From: Tetranychus cinnabarinus
Taxonomy: Eukaryota > Arthropoda > Arachnida > Trombidiformes > Tetranychidae
DNA: 64,000 bases
Assembly: GCA_022266195.1 (NCBI GenBank)
Contig: WHVY01000002.1
Location: 15,577,001 to 15,641,000, forward strand
Direction of reading: 5' to 3'
Shown here: piece by piece, positions 1 through 11,800 of the stretch
Numbering within the stretch: the stretch's first letter is position 1
Layout of the letters: each line of letters starts with the position of its first letter
Made by a program: the position numbers and the translations under genes
The notes under the pieces: generated by a model
Told to the model about the DNA's origin: nothing
The model's database searches: none
What the model saw: the letters and a program-made list of their open reading frames with translations, nothing else

Positions 1-209
1 AATCATACATGCGCATTTCGCTAATATCATCAGCAGCTATTAAAAGGTTCTGGTTATAATCGACTGGTTATACATTTATCATTTAATGTTGGTTCACTTT
101 TTGGTCTCAAACTCATTTTAATCCGTTCTTTTTTTGCTCAAATAATAAAATTAGATGAAATTGGCCGATTACAGCAATCGCAGCTTTTTCTCTTTCACTG
201 ATCAATATA

Positions 210-431
210 CAGCCTCGGAAATTAAGTTTGCACTATTTTCAATATCTATTGCGCACTAGATGGAAATTGTTTGATTAAATTGTAAAGATTAGATAACAAT
301 TAAAATCAAACACTAAGACACTAACACATTAAGTTTTCATAGCTATCTAATCAATCATACAATTTTATCAAACCTTTTTATCGTATGCGTAAACGATAGC
401 GAAAACAGTGCAAACTTAATTTCCGAGGCTG
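210..431. mobile_element. MITE with about 32-bp terminal inverted repeats, TA target site
   Basis: The left end (from 210, CAGCCTCGGAAATT) is repeated in reverse complement at the right end (to 431), with one mismatch over about 32 bp. A TA dinucleotide flanks both sides (208-209 and 432-433), as expected for Tc1/mariner-type insertion. The interior of about 160 bp is AT-rich and has no ORF, so this is a non-autonomous element. The family assignment rests only on the TA target and the terminal CAG. Confidence 0.75.
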
Positions 432-434
432 TAT

Positions 435-1688
435 TTTTACGACCTGAAATGACCTTCAAATGTCAATTAGAGGTCAATAACGGATCGACCTTGAACGACC
501 TTGAACGATCAGATTTATTGTTTTTCAATCCGAGGAAGCTAATGGTTAAATTTCTAAAAGGTAGGTCTGCAGCAATGTCTTGTTCGTCAGTTATGCCTGA
601 AACAAAATTAAATAAATTCGTAAAATGAAGAAAACGCATGGTATAACGTATTTGAGAAAACACGCTTTTAGTAGTGTTACAGCAATAATACATCAATAAA
701 TTTAAGTTTGCAACATTTTTCAATCCAATTGTGTATCATTGACTGTTTTTTATGGCTGCAACTGAGTTGTATTAATATCTCTGTTCATCCTGTTTTATTG
801 CATCATCTTATTGTTTACTTTATTTTACAGATAATAATGAATGAAAAAGCTTCAAGTGTCTATTTAAAGCCTTTTGTTCCACGATGAGTCTAATGTAGAA
901 CTGATTGATTTTTTACCTAATGCAAGGAATTGAAGTCGGTGCCACAACTTATCCAATACCCATGTTTTGGTGCTATCCTCGTGCTAGTATGAGTTATGAA
1001 AATGTGACTGACATCAATTGATCTGAAAAATATTTCAGTTTCAGAAAAAGGCTCATAGGCTCAAGATTTTTCAAGTTCAATTCTTTATTAGGCCTCAAAT
1101 TGACATTGGAAAATCATTTTCTGAACTATTTTTATTTTGCAGATCGGTTGTTGTCAGCCACAAATTTATAACTCATACTGACCCACGGATGGCACCAAAA
1201 CACAAAAAAGGAGAAATTAATAGTTTTAAAGGGTGTTGTGGATGCAAATATCGTTTTGAACTCGACGATCTGAATGAATAACCATATTCATTATACTATG
1301 CAAGTTGTCCACTACTGGCAGTCCAGGACACAAGGAGAGCGCATTTTGCCTCTGATTTGCCGCATTTTAGCAATAAAACACACAAATTAAGAATAATTTT
1401 GTTAAAACTGGGCTCACAGAATATTTCAATGTTAATAACAAATGCAATATTATTACTCAATCATGTTTAATGGTGATCGTGATGGTTATGATGGTGCCAC
1501 AACTTATCCAATTACCATGTTTTGGTGCTATCCTCGGGCCAGTATGATTAATGAACATGTGACTGACATCAACCGAGCTGAAAATATTTCCGTTTCATCC
1601 AATGTCAATTTCAGGTCAAATAAAGAATTGACCTTGAATAATCTTGAGCCTTCGAACTTATAGTTGTTCAATCTGCATAAGATGATTG
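435..1688. repeat. Non-genic stretch with a duplicated degenerate segment
   Basis: No convincing gene is visible. A segment around 936-1040 recurs around 1490-1600. Both contain GGTGCCACAACTTATCCAAT, followed by a match that in translation reads roughly MFWCYPRASM and then VTDIN. A third, more diverged copy lies inverted near 1150-1205. The shared reading frame suggests remnants of a small repeated coding sequence, but stops interrupt copy one and no known family is recognised. Confidence 0.4.
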
Positions 1689-1692
1689 TTAT

Positions 1693-2754
1693 TGAAAGGA
1701 AGAGTTCATAGTTTTAAACTAATTCACCAAATTAAATAAATTCACTTCAATTGCGTACAATTTAAACACAATTTAATCAACTCAGAAGATTTAATCAGCC
1801 TTTCAAATCCTGATTGCTCAGGTTCTTTTAGGATCACCTTAGAGTTCAAACTGGAATGAGTCTTAGACTAAGATTACAATAGTTTTAACCGAGATTACCA
1901 AGCTTAGTAACCACAAACTGACCAAAGGAATGTTGTTTGTTCAGTATTGTCTTAGACAGGTAAAAGTAATAAACAGCTAACTGGCACGAGTAAGAAAGCT
2001 TAGAACAAGAAACCAAATTCAAGCCAAAATAAGCTTAATGTTGAGCAGCACAATTCTGAAACCAATATCAGTAATATTATCACCAATTCACTAGCTTTAA
2101 GCTCTAACAGCATAGACTTAGTCTTTAATTGTTGAACTTTAACCAGAAGCTATCTTAAGCAAATTTAGAAGGCACTCAAAGTTAATTATTGTAAAGATGG
2201 AAAACTGGATTTTCACGACGCTTTACAGGGGCAATGATGAACAATAGACTTAGTCTTTAGAAATGGAAACTTTTGAGGTTAAACATAAATGAAAATTTTA
2301 TTAACTAAAAGTACTGTATTTCAAAGGTTCAGGAAGAACTTATATTTTAAATGTGTTTCACTTGATTTTGTTTTAAACAGAAATTATTAACTAAACATAA
2401 ATGAAAATTAGAACATCAAAAGACAAACTTAAGACAATTAATTATTGAAAATCAATTGGTATTTATACCAATCTAAACGGAAACCAAAAGAATAGAAAAT
2501 CTTAAGGAAAAGGAAATTATATCAAAGTCTTAGACAAATTTAGAAAGATAATTAGACAGTGATTTCGACAGGAAAAATGATAAAGCAAAAATTGTTAGAC
2601 TTAGTCTTTTTGATTACAAATTGTTTAACTGAAAATTGTGAAATGTGGGAAAGTCTTTAGGGATTATAATAAGTTTAAAACTTTCAACTCTTATCAATAA
2701 CCTTGTGATGATGATTAAATGATTTAATTTGGTTTTGGGTAACTCTACCCTTCA
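1693..2754 (-). repeat. 3' LTR of gypsy-type element
   Basis: Same sequence as 12013-13074 with an offset of 10320 bp. In element orientation it starts TGAAGGGTAGAG and ends CTTCCTTTCA. It contains six copies of a 9-11 bp palindrome built on GTCTTAGAC or GACTTAGTC (1859, 1949, 2114, 2246, 2527, 2597). Confidence 0.95.
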
Positions 2755-2804
2755 TATCCTCGGACCCTTGATTAAGAACCCAGAAGTTAATTAAATCATT
2801 GAAT
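2755..2804 (-). other. 3' untranslated segment with weak polypurine tract
   Basis: This 50-bp gap lies between the stop codon of the polyprotein (2805-2807) and the 3' LTR. On the minus strand the last bases before the LTR read GTCCGAGGATA, which is purine-rich and could prime plus-strand synthesis, although it is short and imperfect. Confidence 0.4.
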
Positions 2805-5800
2805 TCATTCCTCGTTCCATCCTTCTAATTCTTTTAGCATATTTGAGGCTGAGGTTGCACCATCATCTGGCTTTTGAGCTTTCATTTCATCCCAAAGAGT
2901 ATTATACTCGGCATTGGGGTCCATCACTTTTTGACTTTTTGTTGCATTTTCCGACTCACTCGGTTCAGCAGACCTTTTTGCTTTAAGCATTTCGACTATC
3001 TTTTTGTTGCGCGATTGTGGAGTATCTCCTTTCGACCTTTTACAATCAGATTTGCACAATTCAGCAGTTCGCTTGAGTATCTCGTTGTCTGGTAGGATGC
3101 AATTATCATTAAACTCCGGGATGCGGATGCTCCTAGGGTTTCGTTTCCATTCATCGGGCCATGAACAAAAGCCTTTAGCTATTCCCTCCGTAAATTCGTT
3201 TAGAAGACCTGAGGTCACTCGATTACCACAAGTTTGCTGGCAATTCTCGTTGTGTATACCTCCATGTACCTCTGCCATTTTTTCAATCTTTTTCCACTGC
3301 AATAAGTACAGTCGCATGACAGTAGTAGTTTCCACAACTGGTGAATGAGGGTTAGCTGGAAGTGTATACCCATGAAACCATAAGAATGCAATTGCATGAA
3401 TATTCATTGGGTGCTCGATATACGGCGAGTAATAATTATTCATGTCTCGAAGTTTAGGGTGTAACACCCGAATCTCATCTCGAGACAAACCCAAATTTCT
3501 CAAATGGTTGATCAAACCATATCCAACAACTTTTTTAGCGCAAGCCAAAAATTTAATCACTTGATCCCTCGCTGTGGCCAAGTTCCTAGCGTACTTTAAG
3601 TCTTTGACTGTGAGACCGTGAAATCTTGAATCAATATGGTCAACTTCTCGATACTTCACGAAAGTTTCATAAACAACTTCCAAATTCGCATCCATAATTG
3701 CGATCCAACAAGGTCGAGGTCTCTGATAACCATTTTCATTTATTCTGACGTTGAACATTGAAATCGAAAAAATCAATTCTCTGTCAGGACAGGTTGAAGC
3801 CATTTCGTCTATGACGTTCAGTTGATCAGCAAGCATAGGAGGAAGATTTGCATCAGGGCGATTCTGGAACGATTGTGCTAATTGCGTTCGTTTCCTGGTT
3901 CGAGTCATTACCGTCCTTTCTTTTGTAGAAACTGCTATTTCTCGATAAATGTTTGAAGGATTCTTACAACTAGGGAAGTTATCCTTTATCCAGTCTTGGA
4001 CTGATTCAGCTTCTGCTGGAGCCATTCTTGCAAAAGGGTCTGATAGTATAAATGGTGATTCTGGATCATTGACATCATGTGAGTATAATACTAAAGATGA
4101 TGTCGTTGAAATACTGTCTTTATCATAGTCGACATACTTGGCCCATCGTCTCCAAGTTTCAGATTCAGCTAACAAATAGTATGGAATCGTACTATTTCGA
4201 CAAGTTGGCCATCTTCGAGGCACATCAGGAATAGGGACAGGTGCACAGCTAGGAAACCCAATCTGCAAAGCCCATTCTTCTCCTTCATCTAAAGGTTCAG
4301 TTGGATCGGCCATCCTTTTCTTATTATTCCAATGGTTTAACCCGAAATTCGCTTGAGTACGCATTTCGATTGGAGTAACTTCCTTACGCTCATAACTTTT
4401 AATTAAGAATGCATAACATAGAGCACGTTCATGCCACATTTGTGGGATAGTCTTGGTCGGCTCTTGTTTTTTGAGATGTACTGGCAGCAATGAGTTGATG
4501 TCCTTAGGACGTTGATTCAGCTCATCTCGAATTGGACCTGACATGAATGTCAACTGAAGGGTTCGGTCAAATTTAAATTTGATTGGTCCACGTCTGCATT
4601 TTTGCAAATGATGCAAAATATTACAACTTAGATGCTGCTGCTCGCAAAACTTTCTGTGACAGCGAAAGCTTGCTTCTTTGAAGAAATTAACAATTGATTG
4701 GTCTTTGACCTCACCAAATTTTGGGTATCCAAGAGTTTGTAAATCGACCAAACAATTCTGGTTGATACACATGAATCCATCCGCTTGATTTACCTTTTCC
4801 AATTCCAAATCGATTGGCAGGGCTTGAAGCCATTTAGCGCAACCAAGGCAGTAAATCTTGTTGCATTGGTGACAACTTCTCGGATTCAGGGCAACTTGTT
4901 CACATAATATGCACGTAATAAGTGTTTTAAACTCATGGAATTGAGGATGAATTACCTCTGCAGCAGTATAACCTTTTCGCAAGGTTCCAAATTTGACTTT
5001 GTCAAGATTATCTTCCACCACATTCATCTGGAGTTTCTCCTTGATAAATGAATTAAACCAATTCTTGTCAGCTTCAGATTGCTCGATGTCTTTCTTTATA
5101 TCCTCTCGGGCGTTGATGAAGAATTCTGGCTTGAGAAAATCATGAGGCTCGGCGGTTCTCTTAGGTGCAGGAAATTCACAGTACCTTCGACCCTGATCGG
5201 CACTTGGTGGAGGGTAAGGACTGTTATCGGTGAAACTTTTCTTAAACGAACTTAAGCCATAGGCTGTCTTTTCAGGAAGCGGATCATAATAATGATTCAA
5301 CTCGTCTTGGACGTTTTTATTATCGAGGTGAATGACTGTAGTTTCAGAACCAGTTTCATCCATTCCTGGCCAATTGAATTCAAAAGATTCATTACCTTTA
5401 TCAGCGTTATCAGCATTAGCATTATTACCACCATCATTACCAGAAGTTGAAGCTTCCAAGTCTATGACCATTGCTGGGCTTCTTGGTGGAGTTGGTTGAA
5501 ACTTAACCTTCCTTAGTTGTCGGTTTAATCTCATGGAAAATCGGTGATCAGAAACAATTGATCCAGCACTAATATAAGAGCCTGAGCTCGATGAGGTTGA
5601 TGCAGTTGAAATTACTGATGAAGGCATTTCGATGAACAATAGAACTTGAATTTGTTTTAAACAAGAAAATTCAACACAACACTTTAAATGTTCAGAGTCA
5701 GTTAAGTCACAATTAGGAATAATTCCAAAGTTCAATGTTAATTGTTGGTTGAATGAATCACAATTTAGCTTATTTAAGCTTGATGGGGTCAGACTTAGTC

Positions 5801-8800
5801 TTTGAAGCAACTTTGAAAATCGAATTTTCACACAAATTGAAAATTTCAGGGAACTGGATTTAACTAATTTAGTTAAATTTGAACACAATTCAAACAATTT
5901 AGTCGAAGACTGGTTTAGATGATCGAAATAATCAGAGAAATGAAGTTTTAAACTTGAAAATTCAAAGAAAATTTGAAATGAAAAAGAATAGAATGATGAC
6001 TGTGTCAAGATGTCAACTGTCTTAATCAGAAGAACAAGTGAAAGTGAGTTAGTCAGCGTCTCCCCCAACTGTAAATTACAGAGAACGCGAAGAATAGCCA
6101 AATCTTTAATTGCGCTAATTTCAAAATTTTTCACTTTCAGTCTTAGACTATTTAGCTTTTCTAAGCTTTCAAACTGGATTAAGTTGACAGAAACAACTTT
6201 TCTTTTTCTGGTCACTGGTCCAAGTTTTTCAGCATCTTGACCACTTATGACTGGATTATCTCGCATAATCTGTCTATTAGCAGTAATGTATTTTCGCTTC
6301 TTTCTTTTTCTTCTCTTTTTTGAACTTTGAGCTTGATTTAATTGAGATGCATTTTCATCAATTATTGTTGATTTTTCAGAATCAGAGTCAATATTAACTT
6401 CCAAGCTATCAGGCAAAGTTTGATTTTCGGCACTTAGTCTTAGACTATTATCTGAAGCACTTTCTTCTTGATTAGATTCATTTAAATCAATTTGATTTAA
6501 ATCTTGATTATCAGCAGATGCTTCACTTAAGTGTTCATTTTGATCATCTGGTTCAAATGTGTTATCAGCTTCAATTAACAATTCATTTTTCAATTGAATT
6601 AACTTTTCAGGGATAATCCCAACATGAGGTCTTGTTAATTCCAAATTACTCGTAAATCTTTCTTGATTTTCAGGGTTGAGTAAAAGCACTGATCCATGTT
6701 TTACTCCTAACACGAAAAATGGTCCAAAAAACTTATTAACCAATTTTTTGGTTGTTCCCAATGAAGGTGCACTGTTTTTAACATAACACAAATCCAAAAA
6801 CTTGTAAGGATTTCTCTTAGTCACAGACTGAAGTCTTTCTTGATAATAAGTTTGCTGCTTTAAAAGCCTTTCACGAGCCAATTTTCGGCATTGTTCAATT
6901 GTTTCCTTAATTGGTGCACTCAAATTTAGATGTAAATCAATTGGTTTCTTTAAATAGCGTCCAAACACTAAATAATACGGCGAGAATCTATGAATCTTGT
7001 GGATTGATGAATTAATTGCAATGACTGCATTTTCTAATGAAGATTTTAAATCAATTGTTTCCAAATTCATAATTGATGTTCTTAATCTTTCGGCAATAGT
7101 TCGGTTAATTCTTTCCACAGTACCTTGACTTTGAGGGTGATATGCGTTTGAAACTTCATGTTTTATCCCCAACTTTTTCATATGACTTTCGACTTCCCCT
7201 GAAAGGAAGTTTCTCCCTCTATCAGTTTGAATAATCGAAGGAAATCCAAACTCGCTGAAATATTCATCCAAAAACTTTATCACAGTCTTAGACTTTTGAT
7301 CTGGTAAAAGTTTTGCATAAACAAATCGAGATAGAGTATCAATCAAAACCAGTATTACTTTTTTAGCTCCATTTTTAAATGTAATTGGACCTTGAGCGTC
7401 CATCTCCAATCTCTCCAAGATTGATTCAGGAACCGGTTTTAAACTTGGTTCTGCATAAGTAACATTAGATGATTTACCCAGGTAGCATTTTTCACAATTT
7501 TGGCACAAGTCTTTGACTTTTTCATAAAGTTTTTCCATCCAAAAACGTCTTGAAATCTGCAAATACGTTTTTTCCACGCCAAAATGTCCACCAAGAGGAG
7601 ATTCATGTTCCTGTTTGAACAAATCTTTTAAGATTTTCTCGTTTATAACGATTCGATTAACATCATGACCAAACATTGGTTTTCTGAACAACAAATTATT
7701 TAGGAACAAATAATTCTTATGCATTTCTGACTTTGGATCAATAATTAGATTCAGGATAATTTTACTGATTTCAATATCCTCTAATTGAGCATCTTTCAGC
7801 TTTTCATTCCAATTCTCATCAGACTGGTAATAATAAATAGTTTTAAACTGCTTTTTTACCATTGAATCAAGTAATTTGATTTCGTTGACTTCATTTTCGT
7901 TGATCTCAGTATCAGCTTCATTCTCATCAAAGTTGATAAACTTTATCCAAAATAAATCTTCTATGAAGTCGGCTTCAGGGTCTAACAATTTCGGAGACCA
8001 TTCGGTTTGGTATCTTGACAAACAATCAGGACCATGTTTGTCACCTTTGGTGTAAATTACTTTGTATTTGAAACTTGATAAGATGATCTGCCATCTCTCC
8101 ATTCGTTGATTTTTAAACTTTAATTTCGGCAACTGGCATAATGCATGATGGTCTGTCTCTACCAAAAATTCACTACCATCCAAATAATGTTTAAACCTCT
8201 TGATTGCAACTAAAACAGCTAGGCATTCTTTTTCTGAAACTGAGTAACTCTGTTGATGCTTAGCTAACTTCTGAGAAAAGAAGTATAATGGTTTCCAATG
8301 CTTGACTTTGTCAATTGGAACATCTTTCAAAGATTCAAATTCACTCGGAATTTCTTGTTGAGGGTCTGCTTGAAGCAATATTCCTCCCACTGCTACATCA
8401 CTTGCATCAACTGTTAGTTTCTTTTGCAATTCAGGATCAAAATGTACCAACATTGTTTCTTCAATTAAAGCATTTTTCAATTCGTCCAGTGCTTGATGAT
8501 CTTGCTTTAGCATCTTGAATTTCCTTTCCTTGGAAATCAACTTATATAACGGCGTAGCCAATGTTGAATAGTTCTTAATATACCTTGAAAAATAGTTGTA
8601 ACAACCCATTATCGATTGAAGTTGTTTCACACTTGTAGGGTATGGCAATTTTTTCAATGCAGCAACTTTGTTAGGGTCAGGTCGAATCCCATCTCCATTG
8701 ACAAGATGTCCTAACAACACTAATTCAGTTACACCAAACTGACATTTGTCGGTTTTGATTTTTAAGTTCCAATCACGAAGTCGATCAAGCACTAATCTTG

Positions 8801-11800
8801 TGTTACACAATAACTCTGACCAACTTTTTCCCATAACCGGAATATCGTCGAAATACCCCAAACATTCGGTATAGTTCAAACCATTCAGGACTGTGTTCAT
8901 AAGTCGCTGAAACTCGAAAGGTGCACAAGCTAGGCCCATAGGCAACCTTTTATACTGGTATTTACCATCAGGCGTCAAAAACACTGTTTTACCTCGTTCA
9001 GACGGAGGTATCTCAATTTGGAAATAGCCTTGGTAAAGGTCAAACATATTGAAAAACTTAGTTCCTCTGATTGCTTCCAAGCAATCATCAATTCGTGGCA
9101 TCGGGTGAAAGATCACATTAGTTAATCTGTTGACGGCTCGTAGATCATTTAATAGTCTGAAACTTCCATCTGGTTTACCAATCAACATCGCAGGAGATCC
9201 ACCAGGAGCATTGCTCTTCTCAACAATATCATGCTTAATTAATTCGGCAATTATCTTCTGAAACTCACGTCGTTTCTCAATTGTGCATGGGTACGGTTGT
9301 TGATGTGGAATCGTTTGATCTCCAATATCAATTTTTATCGGCCATTTCTGCCAAGGAACTAAACCCATATCAGACTTAGTCTTACTGAAAACTTGTTCAA
9401 ACTCCATTAAAACTTCTAACAATTCGTTTCGTTTTTCAGTATTTAGTTTAGGATCCATCCTTTTCATCAATCGTTCAGCTAACTGAAGCTCATTATTCTC
9501 AATTTGCAAATAAATCGGCATTATATTTTCGAACTCCGGTGTCTTAGACATTTCTTGAATATAATGAAGTCGTTCCACTTCCATCTGTGGAAATTGAGAG
9601 TTTGAATTTAATTCTCCATCCATCCATGGTGAATACGGCAAACTATCAAGTATCAGATTTGCAACGGTCTCTCTGATTGTATTAACAGAGGGAATTTCAG
9701 GCACATTTAACAATCCCCAGGATTCTTCTGCTGTGCAAAATCGGAAAGCGATCTCGGGGCTTAGCCATTCGCTTTCAACACTCTCTCGTAAATTCACTTG
9801 GTATCTACCTCCATGATTTACCATTCCAACAAAATATACGTCGGCGAATCGATTACCTAAGACCATCACTGGTTCCAAATCTTTCATTACCTGGAACTTG
9901 ATTATCCTTGTCTTAGACATTTTCGGATGCTTCATAATAGCATAAGCAGCTCCTTCAACAATTTGGCAGGCATCGGCAATTATACCTCGAACTGAAACAT
10001 TCGACTTCATAATGAAGGCTTTCATTTTCTGGGCAAATTGATAGTCAATACACGAAGTACAAGCGCCAGTATCTAACAATACATCACCAACTTTAAATGT
10101 TTCCCTCGTTGGATAACACATAGTCAATCTGACTGTCGGAAAGTTTCTCGGTGATGGATCAATTTTGGTAATCAACTCCACTTGTTGATTATCCTGCTGA
10201 TTTTCATTCATCATGAATAAATACTCTTTAGCTGGTGCTCTCGCCATGTAAGCATTAACTATATTAGTTTCTTGTACCAAATTAGCTGATTCCTTAGCCT
10301 GTGGCTGATTCGAATTTTGCTGGTTCTGCTGGCTTTGACCAAACGTTGGTGCATTAGCCATTCTTAACTGAGCTGGTTGAAACCGTTCAGTTCGACCTTC
10401 ATTCTTGTTAGAATTAGGATTTTCACTGGTCTTAGACCTTCTGGGCTGACGGCATTCTCGTGATGAATGACCCAAATTGTTGCAATTATAGCACCTGAAA
10501 GGTGGTTTCACTGCACGAGTTGATGAGGATGCTGATGCTCCACTAGTTCCACTAGCATTAACATTAACGGCAGCATGCTTTTTATCATCTCCTCTCTTAT
10601 CCTTGTAGGATTCCTTACGCTCACTGCGTTTCCTTAACTCAATGTTATACTCGTTGACCAATGCGGCAGTTAAATCTTGAATGTCGTGAACTGATTTTGA
10701 TCGAAACAATGAGTCTTTGACTTCTGCTGGCAATCGAATTAACACATCTTGTATGAATTCTTGAGGTGAAGGTTCACCTTTGACTTTGATCACCATAGTC
10801 TCTAACTTTCTGATAAATTCAGCAGGGTGAGAATCGAAATTCCACTTACATTGGTGAAACTCTGAAGTCGCCTGTGAAATTACCGCTGGATTTCTTAACT
10901 TGTCTTCCAATGCAGAGATATAAGTTTCACTTGTGTGCTTTTCCTTATCTAATTGCTTAGCAAAAGGTAAAAAATCGTAGGCCATTGCTTTCTGTAGCAC
11001 ATACAATTTATCGTCATCATGACAGCGTTCCAATGATAAAATCCTTTTAATTGTTTGTAACCATTGCCAGGGATCCATAGCATCTTGAGTATAAACAGGA
11101 AGCTTAGGTAATTTTGGCTTACAGCGTGTATAAGTTTTCGGTTCAGCCTTAGCTTTCTCCTCAACTTTATCTTTATCTTTGTCTGGAACTGTTGCTTTAG
11201 CAGTTTGATGAGTTGGTAAAACTGTAGTTTCATTAAACACACGAGGTTCATCTTCATCTGTATCTTCGGGATGTTCATTTTCATCTTCAGCTTCTATCTG
11301 TTGTCTAGTTACAGTTGCATTGTTGCCTAAGGCAGGACTTTGAACATTATCTGGCAAAGTTTGATTCAGAATATCATCTAACTTGAACCCAGGATCCACA
11401 ACTTGTCGCATAACAATTGGTTCAGCAGGCTTAGCCCATTTCTTAACCATCGCTTCGAGTAATCTTTTTGCAGGAGATGCTATCGGCAATTTTCTAATTG
11501 AGACGTCACTAGTCAGCATCATCGTCGGTGGGTCAAATCCCATTTTCTTGATTATCTCTCTTAAATCATGTTCAGTAGTGCCTTGAGCTCTGAGTTCCTT
11601 TATCCAATCAGGAAATTTACTTTTAATCATTAATGCATTAAAACAAGTATCACCAACCATTTCATCGGTTGCATCGAACACACTTTCTAACGCGAATATT
11701 GTCTGAATCGCATCATAAAATTTCTCACGAATTATTTCATCGTTGTCGACAAAACGCACTTGCCAATTTTTCAACCAAAGTTTCATTTCACTTGTTTCCA

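Noticed and set aside
2874..11586. Several plus-strand frames and shorter minus-strand frames within the retrotransposon
   Set aside because: They are shadows of the 3074-codon polyprotein and lack any recognised motif.
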